A stretch of 64,000 nt of DNA from Tomocerus qinae (taxonomy: Eukaryota; Arthropoda; Collembola; Entomobryomorpha; Tomoceridae), in NCBI GenBank assembly GCA_020055645.1, contig CM034547.1, forward strand, positions 2,542,001 through 2,606,000, read 5' to 3'. Within the stretch, counting starts at the first letter, position 1. Each line of letters opens with the position of its first letter. Position numbers and translations under genes: made by a program. The notes under the pieces are model-generated. The model was not told the origin of the DNA, did no database searches, and worked only from the letters and a program-made list of their open reading frames with translations. Below, one piece after another: positions 53,401 to 64,000 of this stretch.

Positions 53401-54839
53401 GGAGGTGGCTCAAAAGTCGTAAACTTCGTTCTCGATGAAAATCGCAGTGTGAGCTAAATTGATTTGGAAAAAGCATCGCCTTTCTATGCACTAAATATAT
53501 ACGTACACACAGTGCTATGATTGTTATTGCTATTTACTGCACGAAGAAGATACTTTACAGCTCCTCACTACGCCTCATCTTTCATTATCCTTATAATTAT
53601 TCAATCTCCAATATCAAGTTTATTTGATTGCTAAATAAATCGTAATTGGATCCGTGAATTAAGGAAGGAAATCACTCTTCTTTGACTGCGTTGTTGTAAA
53701 TTATGACAACGATGACTATAGCCAATAGTAGAGAGAGTTACGCTTCAACTAACGCACTTTATTAATCCAATGACAATAACATAGGCGATAATAACATAGA
53801 CTCGGCAGTTTTTATATAATATCGACACGCAATTAACGAAAATAAATAAACTAGAAAGTAATGTGAGAAAATGGTAATTTGATTATTAACTTAATCGCTA
53901 AAATACAAACTAGCCAAAATGTAAGTGAATGTAAAGCGTAAGTAGGTAATGTTCAACATTACTGTGTACACAAGTACAACTATTAATTTTGATTTTAACA
54001 GTAACTTTGAAAAATTGCTACCAATAATTAGATTTAATTGAACTTGCTTTAGATATGTACTTAAGTAGGTAGTTAGGTACTGTGGTGTAGCTAGTTAGTC
54101 AACTCAGGATAAAAATGCACAACCTTGTTCAGTGGGAATGAGAATTGACATTTTAGATTATTGAACGTTACATTTATTTCTATGAAGGTGCTAATAATAA
54201 TATTTAGCTTCGTCTGCCTAGTTCCCTTACTCGAAGTTTAAAGAAAGTAGGTGAGCTGTGTAACTATAAAATAATTGAGATACGTAAATACAAGGTACGC
54301 ATAAACAAAACGAACTGGCATACTTTTCTGACTGTTAGGTACACTGATTCTTTTGGCAAGTACTTGTAAGTAGCAAAGCACAACTTGTTATGTAACAAGA
54401 AAAATGATCTGGAAAACTAAGGGTAATGCTAATCATATTTAGATTGTAGTATTAATAGCAATGTGCCAAAAATTATTTTGCATGTTTACTTATTATGCCA
54501 CGTAGGTATTTTGGTCTGATAAAATTCTCCGTATTGCGGCCAATGTCAAGCAATGTGACAATAAAATATTAACTCCAAACCATGAAATATTGGTAACAAT
54601 ATCCACTGAATCTGTAATACATTTTTCTACCTGTAACTCACCGTGACGTGACCTGCAAACTTTTGTGTGGGAATGAAATTTGAGACAGATTCTCATTGAT
54701 AATTTAGAACATTCATTTAGCACGCATTAGTGCCTTAAGAGGAGATAATATTATGTAGATCTGAATGTAAATAAATGGACATGTCATAAATATGTTCTGC
54801 AATAATAAACCATGTCGAATGCATGTAAAAAAAGTTGCG
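50435..54839. other. Gene-free stretch
   Basis: No gene or transposon recognised. The frames at 51219-51532 are open on both strands and in several frames, a sign of composition rather than coding. Confidence 0.4.
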
Positions 54840-55215
54840 GAGATTATTTGTACATCGATTTTTACACACTCTCCCAATCAGGGGTGTATAATTTCCTTTC
54901 CGATTTCGAATAATCTGCTACACGACTTTCTGCGATGACATACACAGAAGTTACGTCCATTTTTATGTTTCGGATTACCCCTCTGGTCAGGGGGTTGGAC
55001 CAATTTTGCCCATTAACGTACTTGACTTTTATTTTGTCCTTAAAAACAGGTTTGAATATTTATGTCAATCCGTTCTTGAGTTACCGTACTCACAGACAAA
55101 GAGACGAACGTACACACAGACAGACGGACAGATTTGACATTCCCATAATGCTCCGCTACTTAACAATAACCAGAAATGTCCTATTTATTCTGATAACAAT
55201 ATATCTGTTAGATTA
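54840..55215 (+). repeat. Probable dispersed-repeat relic with an ACAGACAGACGGACAGA tract
   Basis: The segment is less A+T-rich than its flanks and contains GAGTTACCGTACTCACAGAC followed by CACACAGACAGACGGACAGA (55112-55131). Similar phrases (a 'rate of decay' sentence of PFLSYRTHRQ.. in translation, then acaga-gacgga tracts) recur in repeat families of many invertebrate genomes. The 93-codon frame at 54935-55216 has no other support, so I read it as a repeat shadow. Ends are not defined. Confidence 0.35.
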
Positions 55216-58200
55216 ACGTTTAATTTAAGCACAGGACCACTTTTCACTGTACTCAGGTACATTCATAATAATAATGCATTTCCCTCACCACAATAACTGT
55301 CATTTTATAGTATTACAGAATGAATACTTGTAGGTACATACACCTTTCAATTACATTTAGTAGGTGTGCAAAAAATTTGCATAGAGGTATATGCTAAACA
55401 GAGGAAGCTGAAGAAATTCAAACATAGCAGAGCACAAAGCGTGGTAAGATAATAATAACAACTCAGAAGAACAGGTAATAAAATACGAAGCCAGTTAACG
55501 TGCGTACACCTTATAAGATGCAATAATAATCATAATAAACCTTAATATTAGTAAATATAGATTTACTCTAAACATACAAGAATATTTCCTGTTAATAAAT
55601 TAAAATCACAATAGTTTCACATACTCTCTGTTGTTCAGTTGCCCTTGTTATGTATAACATGAAATAGGATATTAAAATTCATTTATTGCATCCTTATCTA
55701 TAAAATTAAGTACCTCAGCACACTTACAATACTTACATAGCTACACTACTCGGTACTTAAACACTTAATACAGAATATAATAAACTAAACGAATATTAAC
55801 ATTTTAATTTACTTTGTAATGCAGATACTCTTCAACCCAAAAGTATTTAAACACTTGTACAATTAATATACTAATTAAGTCTAGACTACAGGTTTGGCCT
55901 CGTTTGGCAAAATGTAGGCCTTTTTACACACACCTTTACACTCAGTCAAATGCACTATTTGCTATTAAATCAAATTACGAAACTGGGTGTAAGAAAACGG
56001 GCACATTTGAATGAAACAAATACATAGAAGGCAAAATCATTGACAGCATAGGAACGCATTTCATACTCAATGAATATTTCTACTATATTTCTATGTACAT
56101 AATAAAATTAACAATAGCGAAACAATACTGTTATTGCAAGTTTTTGTAAGCCATCAGAGCAAAAAGAAAACATGGGCTTTCGAAATTCATTAATGGTCCG
56201 TCTAATATTGATAGTAGCGAAACATAATTACAATGATGATGTCCATGAAGTCGTCAAGAAAGTCCAATTGCATTTCAACAAATTCCAAAAAGGGTAGCCA
56301 CACGACCGTAACGCTAAATAATTATTTCCCTGGCCTTTTATCAATTCTTGAAAACCACTTATGTGATAGATAAGTATATCCTGAGTAGAATTTACTCCTT
56401 TCTTAGAATTGAATCAATGTACTCAATCAGCCCACATATGAACCCATTGGGGGAATCCTACACGATTTGATGTACGTCTGTGTGTGAGAAGTAAACGCAA
56501 ATCCTTATTTAAATAGCACAATATGAAAAAAGGATCAGCTAGACATGTAGCTGCCTAAGTCATTTGTCACAAAAAGAAAACAGAATTGATTACGAATGAG
56601 TGCGTGGGACAAGACAATGAAGTTGAAAAATATCAAGATATGTAAAGAATTCTCACGAACGAATGCTTTTCTCTCAAATGAAGCCTTAATTGAATAAAAA
56701 ATAGAAACGAGGGTTCAAATAAGTGTCTCTGTGAGATGAGTAGATTGATTGCAGGAAGGAGCTGATCTCCAACAACTCGTTTACTGCACATGCACACAGA
56801 CTACGTACACACAAACGATTACTTATAGGTATAGCTGTTACGATTTTAATAATAAGGAAGAGTGATTTGATAGCAGACACATATCGATATAAATAAATAA
56901 ATACCAAACTGACGTGTGTTTATACAAAATACTCGTTCTTTCGTATGCATCGAAGATAGTGAGGGAATGTCTGGCAGATCTTCGCAGTTGGTAAACCAAA
57001 TCGAACTGCTCTTCTTATTGTACTGTGCTAGCGAGATTCTTCCTATTATTATACAGATATTATTTACGCACAGACAATAATCCTTTCTCTAATAGATACG
57101 AATCTCTCATCAACAAATATCGTTTCGCATCCATCTTGCATCCTTTGGTCCTTCCACCCTCGTATTTAATTTAATGGTGCGTCTTGACTGAAATCTGAGT
57201 GACTGAGACTTGTCTTGTTATCTTATTATTATCAGAATTCGATTTGGTTATTCCATCACATTTTCATGTTCATGTTCACGTTCAATGCGCCTCTGAAAGG
57301 AACTAAATTGAATTCTGTTTCTGTCTCTCTCACCAATGCCTTCCACTTCGCGTCTTCATCATCTTTTGATATCCCATAATATGCACATACCTACCTAAGT
57401 ATGTACATGACTATTTATCTTTCATTTCTCCATGTGCGTATTTCAGAGTCGACAGTTGCAATATCATTACGAGAATATTATTTACCATGTAGATGAGTAC
57501 ACAGAAATGCACACAGGATGTGATGAGAAATTGTTTATAAATTATGAATAGACTTTTGCTTCTTGACGAAACTTAGCCCAGCTCGTTAGCGAAAGAAAAC
57601 TCTCATCTCCGTCTCACAACCTTTTCTTCTCATGTCATTTGATTGCATTCATTCCATTCTCTCGTGAAATCTAATGAAAAAATGACGCATCTTTTTTTAC
57701 CTACTGTGTGTGTCTAATACAATGCACTATCATAGCATTATAATATCCTGACTTGAATTTTCGTTAATTTTCTTTGGCTCACATAGTTATCTGTCCTGGC
57801 TACCATAATGATGACTATGCCCCGTTTCCTTTTCGTCTTCACTTTTCTTTCTCTATCTGTATAGCAGTCTTACTAACATGGGGATCACATTACACTATCC
57901 AGATACGTACATTATATTATACGTGTCTTAGAAAACTGACACGACATGACAGTAAAATCATAAGGTAAAAGCGATTAGGTGCACTTATCTAGCAATGCTA
58001 TGTGCAAGGACCAAGGCACTAAAGGCCCCTGCTCTCATGATAGATATTCATTCGATGGTAATTTTATATGAGCAGGCAGGTAAACGCGAGGATGATGTAT
58101 TTATTTATGTAGATACACAGCAATCTTATTAATGTTATTATACCCCCTTTCGAAAAACAACGCCCTATACGGATGCTCATCCACACGATACAATATCGTT

Positions 58201-61200
58201 AGGTAGTGGCACATTATATCTTTCGCAGCAAATGGCTATCAAAAACGCTTTGTGTTCATAAATATGCATTTCTGTGTATAATGATACGATTTCTATAATA
58301 TCCGCATAAGATTTGCATACATTAATAAAAGGTAGGTAAAGTGCGTAAGGGTAGATCCTTGTAACTCTGGCCTGGCCTCGCTTCATCTGCTCAGGTATCT
58401 TCTTCTTTTCGTAAATACTGCATTCAACATGCAATTTTCACGTGCAAAAAAGAAATTTGCACAATAAACCAAGTGAAACACACCCTAAGATCAGAAAGGA
58501 GCTTTGAGCAACACTTTTAACAAATAATAAACTAAATTCTCAGAGACAACCAAGACTCATCTACGTTTCCAACATTTGCGCTAGATAGATTTATTATCAT
58601 GAACCATGACGGTTACTGTCTGACACAGACACAGCGTATGGCTGCTAACGTGTGTAAGAGTAGCCATAAGTTCGATAATTTCCAATTCCCATATTATTGT
58701 CAATCCTTTCCTGCTGTCTGGTACTTGTGGACACGATGCAATGGCGCCAAGCATCTAGCGGAAGTGGCATTAACCAATACACGATGAAGCATTTAGTTGA
58801 GTACATTCAAATTTCTTTTCCTAATAAAATCAAAGACAATTCCAAGATGGTTTGATCACCGTTTCTTGTAAGTTCTCCATTATCAAATATTAGTACACAA
58901 TACAGAAAAACTAGAGGAGTTTGGATAATTCCTCGTGTAACAATAATGAAAGTATATTGGCAAAAACATTTTGCCTATTCCATCGTTTCATCGCTTAAAA
59001 ATATGTCATTGTATTATTCATATTTACTAATTCTTTATGGTCATTTGTAATGCCTTGCTCTTGACTCTGACTGCATGAGCTGCATGTACCTTAAAAGCAT
59101 TCAAAAACATTCACTCAAAGGAATATTATGGTGAATATTTGATTTTCTACGCACATAAAAATCTACGCTAACAACACCACAAAAAAGCGGAAGTGATTTC
59201 AGCCAAAATGATGGAATTCTTATTAACTGATGCCAAATGTTTAATAATCGTCTGTACTTACTATTCCTCAAAGAGTTTAACCTAATACTAACATTTACCA
59301 AGTTTAATATAAATATATTTCATTGTTTTGATGTTTTTACACAAATATTTCTCCTGGGGGCGAATTTGTCTACGAAGAATCCAAAGTCATGCAGCTGTAG
59401 GTACTCGGACGAAGAAGGCATTAAAATGTCTGATTGAATACGATTGTTAACAAGAAAGACAATCCTTCTTTCATTGGATAAGGTATAGGTACTACAGATT
59501 AGCACGATGTTGTATTGTTTCTTGTACATACTTAAATGTAACACTCACAAACACAGACGACTGCAGCGAATATTTAAGTCAGTTATCTCAAGTTGTTAAG
59601 AGGCTCGTTTAACAATAACAAGAAACAAAATCTGACCTTTGACTGGATTTGGACTTGACTTACAGAAGTTGAGATCTGTTCTCCTTTCCTTTACCTTTGC
59701 AACCCCGGTTTGGCTTCGCCTGCGTTTCCTCTGGCAAATTTCCATAGATAAAGCCAAATAACTATGCAATTGTGTTTGTGTGGCTAATTGAAACCCATAG
59801 AAAACGACAACAGACAAAAAATTAATGACATTCCTTTGAACACAAAACGACAAAATAACCCAATTCAAAAGATTATTATTGCAGGGACGACGATGAAATC
59901 AATACTTCCGGATTGCTACACACAATATTTTATCGATGATTGGAACTTGGGCATTAGGTAAACTGGTTAAGGAGGTGTGACGACTTTCAGCGAATATTAC
60001 TCAGAGAAATCGGCTGAACTACAGTAATGAGGTTTTCAGTTTCAGAATCTACCAAAATATTTATGACGGCAAGAAAGCCAGATTTTTGAAAATCATTTTT
60101 TAAATCATCGAAAATTCAATTTCAAAATTTTGATTTTGAGTAGGGAAATACATGTAAAAATATTTGTTGAATTTTTGTTCCCGTTTGCCAACACAAATTC
60201 GAAAAAGGTGCCTCAAGCGTGCCATTTTTTTCGTTCCTCTTTTTTATGGCATTTTTGTAATATTTTTACGTTTTCCAAAAATCCTGGAATAATTTTTTCT
60301 GATTTTAATTTATAACCTTTTGGCAACGATGGTAACAACTGCAATTTTACGACGGAACATGAGACAATCCACGATACAAAAACTCAGTGGTGTGCATGTG
60401 CATCTATTGTGGTGCTTCCCGTAGTAAATTGCCCGTATGGCAACCAAAGTTCCAACAGGTCCTTAAGAACTGTATATGCATTCTCACTGCTAATATACAT
60501 GGGGTTACAAGTTACAACTAGCGTGGTGGAGAAATTGGGATTGTTGTTGAATATTGGGAAGCTGAGACAGAAAATTGTGATCAATAAAATGAACTCCAAA
60601 CTTTGATAATCCTCATGTCTATTTTACTTACTTAATGGAACTTTCACAGGATGTTGCTAATGTTTAACAGCAGTAATACAAAAGCGGAAGCAGTCAGAGG
60701 CTAGATATAACTTGTCAATGTACATACTATAATCATCTCTATACCAAGTAAGCACCACTATGTATTTACCTTCGAATTTAATTAATGTCAGTCAGCGAAA
60801 ATTATTCCTGAAAAATACATCTTAATCAGTTTTTACATATCTTGAGAATCTAGACGCGTTGAAAATTGTAAAAAGTAGTCATATGCACACGTCCAATTAG
60901 CAGTCTGGAATGAATAACGACTCGAGCTGTTATTATAGTCATTATACCGCGCAGAAATGTGTATGAATACATTTTTAAGCAGTTAAAATACAACCTGATA
61001 TCTACATTAATAAACAAGCACAGACATGTGTCTGAAATGCTTCTAATTTAGACGCGAATTGCATTATAATATACAGCAGATCTTTGAACAGAAGAATATT
61101 ATCAATTAAGTATTACCTATCTATAAGCTCACGTTATTTCAGTTAATATCAACCACTTGGGAAAAGAAAGTTCGACTCGTAATAACCCTGATGTAGAGGC

Positions 61201-61469
61201 AGGCTGTTGGCAACTGTTCGTCTCATCTTCGCCTCACCGTTTTATTCTGCCATAGATTATTATGATTAGACATTCTGCCTGTGAATTTTCTTTGCTTTTT
61301 TAATATTTCTTCTCTTGCACTGATGATTCTATGTTTTTCTTGTGATTTTTCTGTGTTCTTGGCATTAAGTTAGACATGTATGTCCGGAAATATTACACGT
61401 GCGCCTGATCTAAGTTAGCTACTCCTAGTCGTAATAAAATATTAGTATGCCTCTGTACCTTTATACTTG
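55216..61469. other. Gene-free stretch
   Basis: No supported gene. Around 59967-60330 the texture changes to homopolymeric A/T runs with partial inverted similarity (GTAAAAATATT near 60153, returning near 60260), possibly a decayed foldback unit that begins after TTAA at 59967-59970. This is too weak to list separately. Confidence 0.35.
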
Positions 61470-61709
61470 TTTCTCATTGCTCAATATCGTGTTACAGAAT
61501 AAAAGTCTACATTGAAAGGGAAACTGGTAGGTAATAAAAATAGATGATTCATAGTTCATGGCACAAAATTTATAATGTAATAACTGCATAAGATATGCAT
61601 GTAAATAGCTCAAAATATATACATTTCTCATTCTCATTGCTCAATATCATATTCCAGAATGAATGTCTACTTGAAATGAAAACTATTGGACAATAAAATA
61701 GATGATTCT
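61470..61709. repeat. Diverged direct duplication of about 84 bp
   Basis: TTCTCATTGCTCAATATC opens both copies (61470-61553 and 61630-61709) and each ends AATAGATGATTC. They are about 80% identical by eye and 160 bp apart. It probably arose by local tandem duplication, and the intervening 76 bp are not clearly repeated. Confidence 0.65.
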
Positions 61710-62206
61710 AATCAAGACTTCCTGTATTCTATTCTTATTATTTATTTCATAATAAGAGAATCAAGAGTCTGAGTAAAATGTTTTGAAAATCACTTTGGAT
61801 ACGAGGTATTTTTATTCGAAATCCCTCCCCTTTTCCTTAAAATAAATTGACACAAAACTGTATACCTTACAGTAATACATAGTGATAATCACTATAGAAG
61901 AATACTTTAGTTGGCCAATTTATTCTGAAAAGAAGGGGAGGGGAAAATGAGGGAAAAATGAAAAATGAGGGAAAAGACCCCAGACTAAGATGATTCGTGA
62001 TACGACTGCATTGTAGCTTGCAAATATTAGCTAAAATGTCCCCATTTGGGTAATCTATAGAATTTTCATCATAGAAATAGCCAATCAGAAGGCTGGATTT
62101 CAAAAAATTTCAGCCAGTCAGAAGGCTTGTCGCCATACCACAGGGCAACGAGAGGTCTGACGTTGGGTGATTCAAACAGTACTGCTGAATGCAAGAAAAT
62201 AATATC
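61710..62206. other. Non-coding stretch upstream of the Ly6 gene
   Basis: Contains a purine-rich run (61927-61977) with repeated AAAATGAGGGAAAA-type words, and a 33-bp-spaced duplication of AGCCARTCAGAAGGCT (62079-62094 and 62112-62127), the first copy with a CCAAT box. The minus-strand frames here are repeat translations. Confidence 0.4.
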
Positions 62207-62468
62207 CAGCACACAGTAGTTTGATCCCCCACATACAGTAATGCAACACCCAAAATAACAAAAATTTTGCACCCAAGTTGGAGAAGCTCATGGCATTGGC
62301 AATTTGGGTGTAGATTCTGCAAATTGATATTGCTATTGACTCTATGTGTTGGGCAGCCACCCAAGATCCCATTCAAAAATCGAAACTGGGGTGCAAAATT
62401 TTTGTTATTTTGGGTATTGCATTACTGTATGTGGGGGAGTAGCCATGGGGATCAAGCTACTGTGATCC
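62207..62468. mobile_element. MITE-like inverted repeat about 235 bp upstream of the Ly6 start codon
   Basis: CACATACAGTAATGCAACAC and the following AACAAAAATTTTGCACCC block (62230-62275) return inverted at about 62387-62436. Beyond a 12-bp indel the arms continue through TTGATCC and CACAGTAG. The interior (about 62280-62383) is unrelated. No target duplication is evident. The four overlapping frames here are arm shadows. Confidence 0.65.
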
Positions 62469-62654
62469 AACATATCGGACATTTTAGAGATTAGGAGGGT
62501 AACCTTTACTAGCCGGTGGTCATGGACACAGCCACCACCGACAGTTCGCTGCTTCACTTTCCATCAGAGCCTTCACCAAGTTTCCTATCTAGATTTAAAC
62601 AGACTGATAAAAGATTGACAATTAATTCAGCATTTTGTCCTTGAAGACCAAGAC

Positions 62655-62660
62655 TCAGTT
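62655..62660 (+). promoter_or_regulatory. Possible initiator (TCAGTT) of the Ly6 gene
   Basis: TCAGTT matches the arthropod initiator consensus TCAGT and would give a 46-nt leader before the ATG at 62703. No TATA box is visible 25-35 bp upstream. A TAATAAAAATATA run at about 62672-62684 lies too near the ATG to serve as TATA for this start. A second, weaker TTCAG lies at about 62626. The assignment is inference from motif and position only. Confidence 0.25.
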
Positions 62661-62702
62661 TAGTTCAAAGGTTAATAAAAATATACTTTGTAGTCGAAAG
62701 AA

Positions 62703-63378
62703 ATGAATTTTTTGGCCATTGTCATTTTGCATGTTTTAATCTTCCCATCATGCAACGGTAATCGATTTTGAATATTTAAGTACAACTCTACTTTTGGTAT
62801 TGACCACAACTGAAGCGTAGAGCAATTCACACAATAAGAAACTCATGACTTGCTTTCTGAATATTCAGGAAACGCTGTTGAACTGTCTTGCATCATTTGC
62901 GAGTCTTCTCCACAAAATGTGAACCAAACTTGTGCTGATGGCAGAATGTTGGATCCAGTGCAATGTTCAGATTACTACGGTATCTTAGCCAAAATTATAA
63001 ATATACTGTAGATGTTATTGTAGTACAACTATTTTAAAGATCAATGATTGAAAGGATTTTTTACAACTAGAGACCAAGTACTCAGATCCCTACACCATGA
63101 AAAGGAAAAAGCGAAGATACTTTCTTTGTGCCCTTAAAATAACTCAAAAAGCTACTGTTTACGGGTTTTACTACAATCGAACATGCATAGTGGATCGAGA
63201 AGCACCTTCGTTTTGTACAAATAGCAAACCAGATGAGCAACGTTACAGACACTGTAGCACTTGTACCAACGAAGCTTGTAACAAAGCTCCTAAGGCCATG
63301 TTCGAAATGATAGCTGCCGTTTCTTCCATTATTGTCTTAATATGTCGATATCTTTGTGTTTATTTTAATATTATTTAG
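62703..63378 (+). CDS. Ly6/uPAR-type three-finger protein, secreted or GPI-anchored (3 coding exons)
   Basis: Spliced gene: exons 62703-62757, 62869-62979 and 63071-63378 (TAG stop), introns 111 and 91 bp, both GT..AG and phase 1, giving 157 residues. Residues 1-18 (MNFLAIVILHVLIFPSCN) look like a signal peptide. The mature part has cysteines at 26, 29, 40, 51, 75, 94, 104, 117, 120 and 125. C-x2-C opens the domain, N-R-T-C lies at 91-94, and C-x2-C-x4-C-N closes it, the CN box of Ly6/three-finger proteins. N-glycosylation sequons are at N37 and N91. The C-terminal hydrophobic stretch (about 132-157) fits a GPI-anchor signal, although an Arg near 145 interrupts it. The length fits insect Ly6 proteins such as the quiver/boudin/crooked group, which act as membrane-tethered modulators of ion channels or septate junctions. 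Which subgroup this one belongs to cannot be told. The ATG is chosen because it gives a signal peptide and has G at -3. No neighbouring gene is visible. Confidence 0.85.
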
Positions 63379-64000
63379 CCAGTATTCCTTGACTCGTAAT
63401 GTAATCTATTTACGCCAACCTTCAGTACATAAATACATAAATTATTATTGACAAATTAGCGAAACGCTATACATACGTCTGTGCAGTGCAACCGTAAATT
63501 GTATTTGATAGCCAACACTGTAATATAGAATGACCAATTTCTTATACAGGTAATTTTGAATTTACATCATGCCAAATGGTTTAGTGGAAATGGCCCTTTA
63601 GGTTTTAATATATTGATGTGGTTACGAAGGATTTAATTTTAAAAATATTTTTGCCTGTTGCTGGAGACAGTTATGTTCGGATATGTCAATATGCCTGATG
63701 CAGTTTACAATAAATCTATCGCTATTATGGGTTGAAAGTGTGTGTACAAAGAAAACTACGAGTTTTGTGTACTTGAGAAATCTAACAGTAGTCTGACCGT
63801 TTTTTTAATTTGTGTGAAATATTACTACCTTTAATTCTAAAATTATTGTAAATCTCAAAACCAACAAAGCAATCAAGGAATTGCCATACTATATTATTAC
63901 GACACTATTACGTCCATGTATTATAACGTAGCCATTATAGATACTGATTAGGTATAAATTGTCTTTAATCCCTCTTAATGAGCAAATGGAGATGTAACCA
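63379..64000. other. 3' flank of the Ly6 gene, no further gene seen
   Basis: Probable 3' UTR up to about 63735, then A+T-rich sequence. No second Ly6 exon or other coding segment appears before the window ends. Confidence 0.45.
63709..63714 (+). terminator. Candidate poly(A) signal AATAAA of the Ly6 gene
   Basis: This is the first canonical AATAAA after the stop codon at 63378. It is followed about 20 bp later by a GT-rich stretch (GTGTGTG near 63740), as expected for a cleavage region. It would give a 3' UTR of about 350 nt. Nearer, weaker hexamers such as CATAAA near 63428 could be used instead. Confidence 0.35.

Noticed and set aside
62069-62494. Overlapping small frames containing FCYFGCC and SDWL repeats
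   Set aside because: They translate the arms of the inverted repeat and a short duplicated CCAAT-containing segment on both strands.

Overview
The window looks like A+T-rich (roughly two thirds A+T by eye) intergenic DNA from an animal, most likely an arthropod and probably a hexapod. The reasons are one spliced Ly6/three-finger gene with very short introns (111 and 91 bp, GT..AG), an arthropod-style TCAGT initiator near its start, abundant small inverted-repeat transposons, and no operon-like gene packing. The order (springtail, moth, other) cannot be fixed from the sequence alone.

Only one gene can be supported. It lies at the right end (62703-63378, + strand, three coding exons, 157 residues) and encodes a secreted or GPI-anchored Ly6/uPAR-type protein with ten cysteines, ending in the family's CN box. 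About 62 kb to its left holds no convincing coding sequence. The longest open frames there lack an ATG near their start, have no recognisable domain, or lie on repeats. I saw no tRNA, rRNA, CRISPR or known-microRNA signature.

The left edge (858 to about 4420) and 33.2-35.3 kb are clusters of non-autonomous DNA transposons. Six units show TTAA at both ends or, in one case, TTAC at one end and TTAA at the other; a seventh keeps TTAA at one end only. All are built around a long internal palindrome. Most share short end motifs (GACTATCATATT at one end, TCATAGAG near the other). A separate 229-230 bp element occurs twice. Each copy has a perfect 9-bp target duplication, and each sits inside a foldback unit. 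A further ~2 kb element with TA-flanked inverted termini (33218-35287) contains two foldback units and one copy of the 230-bp element, giving a three-level nest. Other inverted-repeat elements lie at 1383-1652, 22268-22627, 49125-49205, 50175-50434 and 62207-62468.

The long stretches 7.3-22.2 kb, 35.3-49.1 kb and 55.2-61.4 kb are almost free of recognisable repeats and genes. They carry many homeodomain-, E-box- and Sox/TCF-like words, so a regulatory gene desert is possible, but this is inference from motif impression only. Alternatively the desert could be a large intron of a gene whose exons lie outside the window.
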